From contig NZ_JANQOO010000005.1 of NCBI RefSeq assembly GCF_028285715.1, positions 1 through 64,000 on the forward strand: a DNA stretch of 64,000 nt, read 5' to 3'. The translations under genes and the position numbers were made by a program. A model generated the notes under the pieces. That model did no database searches. It was given only the letters and a program-made list of their open reading frames with translations, and was not told the DNA's origin. The first letter of the stretch is position 1. Each line of letters starts with the position of its first letter. Source of the stretch: Ulvibacterium sp. Lineage in GTDB: Bacteria > Bacteroidota > Bacteroidia > Flavobacteriales > Flavobacteriaceae. Below, piece by piece: positions 27,410-34,607 of this stretch.

Positions 27410-27437
27410 ATTGAACCAGTTCATTTTTGATTCAAAT
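27410..27437. promoter_or_regulatory. Operator-like 28-bp block, copy B (upstream of HTH gene)
   Basis: Same 28 bases as 15556-15583 except two, with palindrome TGAACCAGTTCA and half-site GATTCAA; another GTGAACCA lies just beside it (27399-27406). It overlaps the stop codon of the 316-aa gene and lies 51 bp before the HTH gene. Confidence 0.6.
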
Positions 27438-28371
27438 GGTTTAAAATAGTCAGTAAAGATTCTTTTTTTATCGGACTTTCACAATGATCGTGCATTGCCA
27501 ACTCTTCTAAAAGCTCAAGAAAACTTTTAGCTGGTTTCAAACTATCATCAGTTTCAATTAGGTAATTCAGGTTTTTAATCAAATTAGCAATAGCGGGTCC
27601 AAATAAGTTTTTCCCACCATATTCTCGTCGGACCGTAGACATAAACCAAGTACCAGTGTCGGTAACATACTGACGAAAGTTAGCAATAGTCTTCTCATCC
27701 AAGTTATAATCTTCACCAATTTGATCGGAGACTTCCTGTCCTTCGTAGTATTTTTTGCCAAAATAATTATATTCGATATCTTTTTTACCTGGTTTTCGAG
27801 TGGCCGGTATTTTCGAAAATTTAAGATTACCTTCTGCAATCAGTTTCACTAAGGTGAGTGCCGCAGTCGGTTTACTTGATAAACTTTTTTGAATGGTAAT
27901 TTTATCGGAGCCAGAATATACTTTATGGGGAATGGCATTTTCCATATCAAGAGAAAGTTCTCCTAAAATGTTCTTAAAAAACACTGTGTACATTCCTATC
28001 AATTCCCCAATTTCTTTTTTTGGGAGAATCCCATCAATCTCCCAAAAATCCATTATAAATGTGGAATTATTCTTTATACAACGACTAGCAAAGTATCCAC
28101 AAACAGTATCTAAGTCTTCGGAAGTCATCTTCTTACAAAGTGCTACTAATAAATGATATTTTGAATACAAAGGTTTATACCCGGACCAATTAGATGGCTT
28201 TTTAAATATATTTCTTGTTTGGAATAATGCGCTGATTTCTTTCTTTGTTAGATTTTTATTATTTCCTAGTTGTCCCTCATTAGGGTAGAATTCTGCAAAG
28301 TCATCAGGGTCTACATTTCTTGGATCCTGAATTATGTCAAATATTTCGTCAATCTTGTGAAAAATATCCAT
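27421..28371 (-). CDS. Uncharacterised island protein (316 aa)
   Basis: Soluble, mixed helix/strand protein starting MDIFHKIDEIFDIIQD. Internal segments such as KSLSSKPTAALTLVKLIAEGNLKF and a helical C-terminus are seen, but no family. Its first about 20 codons are duplicated as a dead fragment at 28792-28848, showing past local duplication. Placed between the integrase cluster and the HTH gene on the same strand. Confidence 0.5.
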   Translation of the reverse strand: MDIFHKIDEIFDIIQDPRNVDPDDFAEFYPNEGQLGNNKNLTKKEISALFQTRNIFKKPSNWSGYKPLYSKYHLLVALCKKMTSEDLDTVCGYFASRCIKNNSTFIMDFWEIDGILPKKEIGELIGMYTVFFKNILGELSLDMENAIPHKVYSGSDKITIQKSLSSKPTAALTLVKLIAEGNLKFSKIPATRKPGKKDIEYNYFGKKYYEGQEVSDQIGEDYNLDEKTIANFRQYVTDTGTWFMSTVRREYGGKNLFGPAIANLIKNLNYLIETDDSLKPAKSFLELLEELAMHDHCESPIKKESLLTILNHLNQK

Positions 28372-28381
28372 TAATAAATTT

Positions 28382-28582
28382 TACTAGGCATTGCGGTCCC
28401 TGCACATATTAAACCATTCTTTTACCATCTCAGTAGAATTTCTATTGCAACTTTTCATTCACCAATTGGTGTTTTCAAATCTAGTTATACGTAATCGAGA
28501 AACAACAATAAAATTTATACATGCATTGATAATTATCACTTTATACAATAAATCCCATTAGGTCAATTGCTGTCTCGATAAT
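28382..28582 (-). pseudogene. Decayed duplicate of the 118-aa gene (C-terminal part)
   Basis: Read on the - strand, this stretch aligns along its length with codons about 50-118 of the gene at 28856-29212: shared ETAIDLMGF-like start, DLKTP in place of DLDTP, then EWFNMCRDR in place of EWFNIRRTY. It carries an in-frame TGA and a frameshift. It lies just upstream of the 316-aa gene, just as the intact copy lies upstream of that gene's dead 5' fragment. Confidence 0.65.
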
Positions 28583-28752
28583 CCATTGTTCAACCTATTT
28601 TTAAAATCCTTCTTCGCCCAGGCAACTGAAATCACGGGCTTTCTTCCTTTTCTCTTTGGCTTAGCACCTTCTAAAAGAGATATGAGTTCCAATACATCCT
28701 TTTGTGATAAATCTAGTTGTTTGATAATGTTGTAAGCGGTTTGAGCGTCCAT
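28558..28752 (-). CDS. Small 64-aa protein with a chimeric 3' end
   Basis: Begins MDAQTAYNIIKQLDLSQKDVLELISLLEG and continues with a basic KPKRKGRKP stretch. The last 6-8 codons run in another frame into the decayed copy of the 118-aa gene, so the stop was probably captured and the native C-terminus lost. Helical N-terminus plus basic tract suggest DNA binding. No family recognised. Confidence 0.4.
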   Translation of the reverse strand: MDAQTAYNIIKQLDLSQKDVLELISLLEGAKPKRKGRKPVISVAWAKKDFKNRLNNGLSRQQLT

Positions 28753-28791
28753 ATATTTTTGTTATTTGAAACCTTTTTCACAATCATTAAA

Positions 28792-28848
28792 CTACATTTC
28801 TTGGATCCTGAATTATGTCAAATATTTCGTCAATCTTATAAAAAATGT
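28792..28848 (-). pseudogene. Dead 5' fragment of the 316-aa gene
   Basis: 46 bases (28792-28837) are identical to 28311-28356 at the 5' end of the 316-aa gene. The start codon position has changed from ATG to ACA. It is the other half of the tandem duplication described for 28382-28582. Confidence 0.65.
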
Positions 28849-28855
28849 CTGTTTA

Positions 28856-29212
28856 TCAATTTAGCTGGGCTTTGTATGTCCTGCGTATATTAAACCATTC
28901 ATCTACTATTTCACTGGCAAGATCGATTACTGCTTTTCTTTCATTGACCGGTGTATCCAAATCCATTTTTATCTGGTCCAAGAAAAAATGATAAAACTTT
29001 TTCATGACTTCATAATTCTCCCTCTTCCCCATAAACCCCATTAGGTCAATTGCTGTATCAATACCAAAATAAATAGGCCCAACCTCATTGTCTTCAGTTT
29101 CAGAAATTGAATTTAGCATATAGTTTATTCCATTGCACATTCGCTCATGAATAATAGTATCATTAACAATTCGGCTAATTAATAGCCTGTGTTCTTCTTT
29201 TGTTAATTTCAT
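28856..29212 (-). CDS. Uncharacterised protein next to the integrase (118 aa)
   Basis: Helical soluble protein (KEEHRLLISRIVNDTIIHERMCNGINYMLNSI; VIDLASEIVDEWFNI). It starts 4 bp after the integrase stop, so it is co-transcribed with the integrase. No family recognised. A decayed paralogue lies at 28382-28582. Confidence 0.55.
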   Translation of the reverse strand: MKLTKEEHRLLISRIVNDTIIHERMCNGINYMLNSISETEDNEVGPIYFGIDTAIDLMGFMGKRENYEVMKKFYHFFLDQIKMDLDTPVNERKAVIDLASEIVDEWFNIRRTYKAQLN

Positions 29213-29216
29213 AATT

Positions 29217-30548
29217 CTATTTATTTGCTACATTTTTTATTAATTCTAATTTAGGCTCTTGTCCATTTTGTATCGACAATGCCCTCATGGCCTTTGCAAG
29301 CGCAAGAGCATTATGGGTGCCTTTTTTCCTTACATAACGTAAGAACTGCGCTTCTGAACTGTGCCCGGTTGCACTTATTAATAGTGGAGTGGGTATTTTC
29401 CCATAATAGTTTGTCGCATATGATCGACGTCCGATATGTGAACTGACAGCTAAATGCTTCTCTATTTCTTTGACTTCATATCGATTGGTCTCAGTATTTC
29501 TGATTTTTGCAGTGACGATTTCGTTTATACCAGCTTTGCGGCATACCTTCTTAATAAGCCTATTGTACATTGCCTGATTGCTTTGTTCATTCTCGGAAAA
29601 TAATGGAGGAAATTGATTGTTTCTTTTCTTAAGAATGTTGTCCACGGCCGGCGTAATAGGTATTAGTACTTGGGAATCAGTTTTAACCTGAGTGATGTCA
29701 ATGAATCTAATGCCTTCCATTTCAACAATTTTATCTACCGTAAATCTCATGAAGTCAGAGACCCTGGCAGCAGTATCACAACTTATGATTAACCAATCCT
29801 TAGCTATCTCCAACCGTTCTGATGGCATAGGCTTCGCAATAATTCTATTAATCTCATCGAAGGTTAAAAACACTGGTTCTACATACTTATATCTCAAACC
29901 TTTTGTAATACTATCTAGTTCGTAACTTGTGGTTGCACCTCGATCTTTGGCGTGTCTGCAAATCATCTTTATGGTCTTTAAAGATTTGAACATAGTATTG
30001 TGATCATATCCTTTATTACGACACCACTTTTGAAAAGCGAGACTGAATCTTTTATTTACTTTATCTATTGTTACGATTCCAAAGTCTTTTTGAAACTCAA
30101 TTACCCGAGACTTGACAACATTATTATTTTTAATAGTTCCTTTTTTCAGGCTATCATTTTTAAATTCATGGTAGTCTTCAAAAAAAGAAATCAAATTATT
30201 GGGTAATTTATTGGATTCGTCTATGGGTTTAATCGCATTTCTCAACCAGTCGGCATTAATGGTTTCATTGCCCTCCCTTTGATTTAGCAAAGTGCTAACT
30301 TTCCCTCTAAGATTTTCAAGATTGTTCCGGAGAACGGATAGATTTTCATTATTCTTAATTATCCTTGCTTTTATGGTGGCATCAGCACTTTTCGGAACAC
30401 TAAAATTTCGAACGGTATTTTTTGAAAACCTGGCAGGGTCTACTACATATTTGGTCCGGACCTTGGTATCTATATCTTTACCTTCGGTAACCCTAATGTA
30501 GATTGGAGCAGGATTTTTCTTGCTCTGAACTAGAAATGAAATGGGCAT
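29217..30548 (-). CDS. Tyrosine-type site-specific integrase
   Basis: 443 residues from the ATG at 30548 (MPISFLVQSK). The longer frame to 30593 is rejected because a good promoter overlaps it. N-terminal arm and SAM-like core-binding region (LISFFEDYHEFK...) precede the catalytic domain: the first Arg in DTAARVSDFMRF, His-x-x-Arg in SSHIGRRSYAT, the GHSS motif and the nucleophile Tyr in LRYVRKKG. It sits beside attR reading inward, so it is the enzyme expected to have inserted the island into tRNA-Arg. Confidence 0.92.
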   Translation of the reverse strand: MPISFLVQSKKNPAPIYIRVTEGKDIDTKVRTKYVVDPARFSKNTVRNFSVPKSADATIKARIIKNNENLSVLRNNLENLRGKVSTLLNQREGNETINADWLRNAIKPIDESNKLPNNLISFFEDYHEFKNDSLKKGTIKNNNVVKSRVIEFQKDFGIVTIDKVNKRFSLAFQKWCRNKGYDHNTMFKSLKTIKMICRHAKDRGATTSYELDSITKGLRYKYVEPVFLTFDEINRIIAKPMPSERLEIAKDWLIISCDTAARVSDFMRFTVDKIVEMEGIRFIDITQVKTDSQVLIPITPAVDNILKKRNNQFPPLFSENEQSNQAMYNRLIKKVCRKAGINEIVTAKIRNTETNRYEVKEIEKHLAVSSHIGRRSYATNYYGKIPTPLLISATGHSSEAQFLRYVRKKGTHNALALAKAMRALSIQNGQEPKLELIKNVANK

Positions 30549-30568
30549 GTTAAAAACGTTGAACATTC

Positions 30569-30601
30569 CAAAGATAGAAAAGTTAGCCGACATTTAGCCA
30601 A
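30569..30601 (-). promoter_or_regulatory. Integrase promoter (TTG ... TATCTTTG)
   Basis: On the - strand TATCTTTG (30576-30569) matches TAnnTTTG exactly, with TTG at 30601-30599, 22 bases upstream. It places transcription start about 15-20 bp before the ATG at 30548, and decides that start. Confidence 0.65.
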
Positions 30602-30744
30602 CAATTTTACCATCTATTTCAATTTCTTTAAAACTATTTAGAGTTACAAGTTGATTTATAAGATACTGTAAATATGGATTTTAACTTGTATTAATTAAAA
30701 ATTAACCAATATATATAAGAGTCAGAATTATCAGATATTTAAGA

Positions 30745-30766
30745 GTTCGAATCCTCCCGCGGTCAC
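30745..30766 (+). repeat. attR: 22-bp direct repeat
   Basis: Exact copy of the tRNA-Arg 3' end at 11278-11299. No tRNA 5' half is present here, as expected for the distal junction. Confidence 0.93.
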
Positions 30767-30793
30767 GAATGAATCAACAAAAAGTTGAAAACC

Positions 30794-30829
30794 AAGCAAG
30801 CATAAAACATAGCTTGCTTTTGTTTTTTT
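30794..30829 (+). terminator. Displaced native terminator of tRNA-Arg
   Basis: AAGCAAGC (30794-30801) pairs with GCTTGCTT (30812-30819), followed by a T-rich run. It lies about the same distance past attR as the island's terminator lies past attL, consistent with being the original tRNA terminator. Confidence 0.8.
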
Positions 30830-31067
30830 GGGGAATGGGTTTTGTGTTGTTGGTTTTTAGTGAATGTGTAGTACTATTTGTTTTCGTAGATGGAAAATCT
30901 TTTACCAAAGAATTATGGCCTTCCCTAAAAAGTGCAGAGCACAATGCATAGGAGGCGTGGCGCGTGGTATCGGGGGAAAGGTGGTATAATGTGAAAAGTA
31001 CCTATTAATTATCTTCGGTAGATTTTTAATTACAACTTTTCATAAGATACAGCATTAGCATCAGTAT
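30830..31067. other. Gene-free stretch right of the island
   Basis: A short + strand frame through the terminator looks non-coding. No attC-like motif or promoter is clear here. Confidence 0.5.
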
Positions 31068-32132
31068 TTACTCCTTAAATTGAATTGATTTCAGGAGTAT
31101 GGTATGTTCTATTCTTTGATTATCGTTGATATCCCAAGTCTCCATGATAAGCTCGGTATCCTCACCCTTCCAATGAATCGTTATTAACCCAAAGTGATTG
31201 TCCATTATAGGGCCTTCAATCCTGTTTTTGTTAGGAGCTGCAAATTTCCAAGTAGAGGAAAGACCGCTTGAGGTAAAATCAAAGATGGGATAAAAGTCAG
31301 TCTCTAGTTTGGATATTTCAGAATAATGAACATCTCCAGAAATAAACAGTACACCATTTGCTTTTGTCCTTTTGATCAGATCTAGCATTCGTTTCCTTTC
31401 GTGAGGGAAGTTGGCCCATGCCTCATATCCATTCCATTCGATTCCGAATTGAGTTCCTGAGCCAATAATCCTTATATCGGCAGGCACCTGTAACTCTTTT
31501 TCCAACCAATTCCATTGTTCCTCACCCAATAATGTTGGGGTTGACTCTATATGTGGCGCATAGTCTTTCCGGTAAAAATCATATCTTTCATCATGGTCGT
31601 ATTCTCCCCCATATGGCTTTAAATCATCTCTAAAGGTTCTACCATCAAGTAATAGTATTTGAAGTGTATAATCTCCATAGTCATAGAGATAAGAATGGTA
31701 TATGCCATTATGTTTTCTCCGTTCCGAAGATTCCGGTTCTTCAAAGAAGTCGAGGAATATTTGTTTTGACTCTTCCTTATATGGATAGGATTTTCCGGTA
31801 TCGTTCCATCCGTAATCATGATCATCCCAGGTTGCAATAATTGGTACCTCCCCCTTTAGGTTTTTATAGGATGGTTTAGTACCCAACAGTTGATACTTTG
31901 CCCGGAGCGTATCCATGTTTTTGGTGTCACCGTAGATATTATCGCCCAAAAAAATGAATAAATCGGGATTATGTCCGGTTACGGCATTGAATATCGGAAG
32001 TGGATGGTCTTCATGACCACAAGAACCAAAGGCAATTTTTGTTGTTTCGGAATCCGTTTTAACCTTGGTTGAATTACAACACGAATAAAGGATCAGGATA
32101 GAGATGCACGCTAAGGCTAACTTTGTTCTCAT
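31068..32132 (-). CDS. PhoD-like metallophosphatase lipoprotein
   Basis: From the ATG at 32132 (MRTKLALACISILILYSCC) it is 354 residues with a lipobox cysteine; a longer frame to 32189 adds a hydrophilic tail before the signal and is unlikely. Metallophosphatase residues: FGSCG, FIFLGDNIYGD (Asp/Asn), TWDDHDYGWND and FISGDVHYSE. This is the alkaline phosphatase D pattern: hydrolysis of phosphate esters outside the cytoplasm, metal-dependent. Leftmost gene of the long - strand run. Confidence 0.85.
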   Translation of the reverse strand: MRTKLALACISILILYSCCNSTKVKTDSETTKIAFGSCGHEDHPLPIFNAVTGHNPDLFIFLGDNIYGDTKNMDTLRAKYQLLGTKPSYKNLKGEVPIIATWDDHDYGWNDTGKSYPYKEESKQIFLDFFEEPESSERRKHNGIYHSYLYDYGDYTLQILLLDGRTFRDDLKPYGGEYDHDERYDFYRKDYAPHIESTPTLLGEEQWNWLEKELQVPADIRIIGSGTQFGIEWNGYEAWANFPHERKRMLDLIKRTKANGVLFISGDVHYSEISKLETDFYPIFDFTSSGLSSTWKFAAPNKNRIEGPIMDNHFGLITIHWKGEDTELIMETWDINDNQRIEHTILLKSIQFKE

Positions 32133-32306
32133 ATTTCTTGTATTGTTGTTAATGGTCTTGTCTATGTTTAGTTGGGGATTTTTAGCCATAACCTTTCGGT
32201 GGAACTGAACTTCGTTTTATGTATATATTTTCGCTTTATTGATTAAACCGCTGTAATTTGTACACACGTCACCTGCTGGCAGGTTCAAACACTTAATCTG
32301 GATACT

Positions 32307-33215
32307 CTATTGCTGTTGGTCCATAAAATAATCCCAAGTGGCTTTGGAGATATCAGCTATCAATTTCTCGTTAGTTTCAAGACTTTCTACGGATTCAGTG
32401 ACAAAAACACTTATGGCAAAGTATTGCCCGTTAGGTAGAAAGACAATTCCGATATTGTTTACTGCGGCGGTTATCCCTGTTTCCTTATGAGCTCCTGACC
32501 AGCCTGTTTTATGCGCAACTAGTGTTTCTTTTGGCAATTGTCCCCTTAATCGGTTCTTGCCTGTTTTGGTTCCTTTCATGATGTTCCATATAAAATCATG
32601 ACTTTCCTTAGAAAGTAATCCGTTTTTATTTTCATAAAATGTGGCCAGGATCCGGTTAGCTTCTTTTGGTGTTGTCCAATTTTGAAATTGTAAATCCCAA
32701 TTGCTTTGCATGGTTTCCTCATTTATCTTAACGGCAAAATCCTTAAAACCAAGATTCAAAAAATAATTCTCGACGGCTTGGGGTTTTCCAAGAAGTCTTA
32801 ACAACGCATCACAACCAACATTGTCACTAAGGGCGACGGTATATTCTATAATTTCAGCTATGGTTAATGTGCCACCTTCAAGATATTCTTCCCGTATCGG
32901 ACTCCATAGTCCGGGTAATAACTCACTTTTCTTGATATCAATTTTTTGGTCGAGGGAAAGGTTGCCTTTATCTATTTCGGATAAAATCGTCAATGCAATA
33001 GGAAACTTAAAGACGCTTTGCATTGGAAAGTGTCTTTGACCGTTGATACTTAGCGTATCCTTGACTTCCATCCCATTAATTGCGACCCCGACCACCGCGT
33101 TTTTGGAATTTGCGATACCCTCAATTTTCTGCCGTAAGGTCTCAATGTTTTGTGAGTATCCACGAGTAAGAATCATCAAAAAGATGATGAGTGCCAAAGG
33201 GGTCTTTTTTATCAT
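32307..33215 (-). CDS. bla: Class A beta-lactamase (PER/VEB/CfxA-like, subclass A2)
   Basis: 302 residues from the ATG at 33215, with a signal peptide (LALIIFLMILTRGYSQ). Active-site motifs: SVFK at about 67-70 (Ser70-Lys73), SDN at about 130-132, and HKTGWSG at about 235-241. The omega-loop region (NEETMQSNWDLQFQNW) resembles PER-type enzymes. Predicted to hydrolyse beta-lactams in the periplasm; the spectrum cannot be judged. It lies in the run of unrelated - strand genes, a resistance-type gene as often seen in cassettes. Confidence 0.9.
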   Translation of the reverse strand: MIKKTPLALIIFLMILTRGYSQNIETLRQKIEGIANSKNAVVGVAINGMEVKDTLSINGQRHFPMQSVFKFPIALTILSEIDKGNLSLDQKIDIKKSELLPGLWSPIREEYLEGGTLTIAEIIEYTVALSDNVGCDALLRLLGKPQAVENYFLNLGFKDFAVKINEETMQSNWDLQFQNWTTPKEANRILATFYENKNGLLSKESHDFIWNIMKGTKTGKNRLRGQLPKETLVAHKTGWSGAHKETGITAAVNNIGIVFLPNGQYFAISVFVTESVESLETNEKLIADISKATWDYFMDQQQ

Positions 33216-33233
33216 AGTTTTTCTTTTGCCTGC

Positions 33234-33355
33234 TTTAGCTGCTTCGGCCATGATTCCTGCCTCCTAGGGTTCTGAGTACTCAAGAGGGGAAGGCATAAAA
33301 CGAAGCAAATTATCTGCTTGTAATTCAACCTACCGATAGCCATTGGGATACTGAT
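33234..33355 (-). repeat. Weak attC-like site between bla and tetR
   Basis: The left arm ends CTTCGGCCATGATTCCTGCCTCC-like (33241-33263), sharing GATTCCTGCCTCC with the site at 37892. The right arm has GATAGCCATTGGG (33335-33348), close to the TATAGCCATTGTT arm elsewhere. Outer AAC/GTT boxes are lost. Confidence 0.35.
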
Positions 33356-33413
33356 CGAAAGGTTTAAAGATAGTAAGAACACGATGATAAATTGCAGCCC
33401 GGTGGCCGACCAA

Positions 33414-34007
33414 CTATTTTTTGGAATTGTTAAAACCCTCCAGTAGCAGTTCCATACCCCATTTTAAAAGTTCAAACGATTCTTCATTATTTAATCCACA
33501 AACATCTTTAGTCACTATTAGGGGTTCAATTCCCATTAAAATTGTGAGCAGATTTGAAAGATCCTTTTTTTCCTTGGGTGTATAATTCGCCCTTTCAAAG
33601 ACCAATTGCAAGGTTTTTTTTCTTCTTGCCCCTCTTTTTGGTGTTGCAGTGCCTGAATTCAAAACGGTGCTAATGTATTTTCGAAATAACTTTTCATGGT
33701 TTGTGGCAAGTGTGTTATAGTAGTCCTGTATTTCAAGAACCTTATCCCCAATGGTCTTTCCATGAAGATTTTCAAAAACCGCTGTCGGACTTTTGGTGCT
33801 GATATCCAGTGCTGCTTCCGTAGCCAACACGTCAACATTGGAAAAGTATCTATAGATAGTGGCCCTAGACACTCCGGTTCTTTTGGCAATATCCTCTAAA
33901 TTAAACTCTAACCCCTTGTTTAAAAAATATTGGGCACTGATTAGAATTTTACCTCTGGTCTCGATTTTTTGATTTGTCCGGCCCGTGTTGATGTAATTTT
34001 CTTTCAT
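33414..34007 (-). CDS. TetR-family transcriptional regulator
   Basis: 197 residues. N-terminal HTH at about 37-60: LEDIAKRTGVSRATIYRYFSNVD. The C-terminal ligand domain is not assignable. It is divergent from the cupin gene, and matching operator-like repeats lie at both starts (34009-34028 and 34062-34081), so it probably represses both itself and the cupin until an inducer binds. Confidence 0.9.
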   Translation of the reverse strand: MKENYINTGRTNQKIETRGKILISAQYFLNKGLEFNLEDIAKRTGVSRATIYRYFSNVDVLATEAALDISTKSPTAVFENLHGKTIGDKVLEIQDYYNTLATNHEKLFRKYISTVLNSGTATPKRGARRKKTLQLVFERANYTPKEKKDLSNLLTILMGIEPLIVTKDVCGLNNEESFELLKWGMELLLEGFNNSKK

Positions 34008-34008
34008 A

Positions 34009-34081
34009 AGACAAATATCTCATAAAATTTGGATGAATAAAAATTTACACTTATGTTTGTGAGACAAAAATCTCATAAAAT
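34009..34081. promoter_or_regulatory. TetR operators and cupin promoter in the divergent gap
   Basis: A 20-base block at 34009-34028 recurs at 34062-34081 with one change (AGACAAA[T/A]ATCTCATAAAAT). The second copy contains TGAGA-N5-TCTCA, a TetR-like inverted repeat. On the + strand TTTG (34028-34031) and TATGTTTG (34052-34059), 20 bp apart, form a textbook Bacteroidota promoter whose start would lie inside the second operator. Confidence 0.7.
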
Positions 34082-34514
34082 GAATTCCACCAACACAAAA
34101 TGGGTGCTTGGCCATAAGGTAACGCCTCATGAAACTACAGGCGACTATGATTTAATGGTAGCGGAAACACCGGCTAAGGTACAAGGTCCTCCACCACATT
34201 TGCACAATTCTTTTAAGGAATCCTTCCTGATCATTGAGGGTGAAATGGAGTTTATGGTAAATGGCGATACCATGATAGTTAAGGCGGGCGAATCGGTTGA
34301 CGTTCCACCCAAAACCTTACACACATTCTCCAATAAAAGTGATAGGCCCTGCAAATGGGTGAATATTCACAGTCCTAAAGGGTTTAGGGATTTTTTTGAG
34401 CAAATGGGTATTCCTGAAAATGAAGAAAATGCGAGTGACAAATCGCTTGCTTCGGAAATCATCGATAAAGTGATAGCAACTGCGGCGGAATATGATATGA
34501 TTATTAAGATGTAA
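34080..34514 (+). CDS. Cupin-domain protein
   Basis: 144 residues from the ATG at 34080; an upstream frame to 34053 crosses the promoter and operator and is rejected. Cupin motif 1 is PPHLHNSFKESFLIIEGEM (His-x-His, Glu) and motif 2 is SVDVPPKTLHTFSN. A small single-cupin protein, likely metal-binding; substrate unknown. It is the only + strand gene in the 31-56 kb run and is probably controlled by the divergent TetR regulator. Confidence 0.85.
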   Translation: MNSTNTKWVLGHKVTPHETTGDYDLMVAETPAKVQGPPPHLHNSFKESFLIIEGEMEFMVNGDTMIVKAGESVDVPPKTLHTFSNKSDRPCKWVNIHSPKGFRDFFEQMGIPENEENASDKSLASEIIDKVIATAAEYDMIIKM

Positions 34515-34607
34515 CCTAAGAACTCTCCTACAGAGGTCTTTAATGGTTCGCAAGTTTAAAGCCAGCAAGAATTCCCAATCCGTCAGTCTTTAAAGTACAA
34601 ATCATCG

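Larger units (their letters stand above)
11278..30766. mobile_element. 19.5-kb genomic island integrated in tRNA-Arg (prophage relic or satellite-like element)
   Basis: It is bounded by identical 22-bp repeats and carries a tyrosine recombinase next to the right boundary reading inward, so the integrase promoter would lie beside attP after excision. The DNA is visibly more AT-rich than the dcw cluster. Contents, left to right: AlbA_2 protein, tail fragment, a block of uncharacterised genes, SDH protease unit, EEP hydrolase, HAD and TerS-like genes, Rep-like gene, HTH gene and integrase. No capsid, portal, large terminase, conjugation or relaxase genes are seen, so autonomous virion production or conjugative transfer is not supported. 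Confidence 0.88.

Noticed and set aside
11278-30766. Calling the island a complete prophage or conjugative element
   Set aside because: No capsid, portal, large terminase, relaxase or transfer genes are found.
30769-30951. 60-codon + strand frame right of attR
   Set aside because: Runs straight through the displaced tRNA terminator hairpin and has no promoter or recognisable product.
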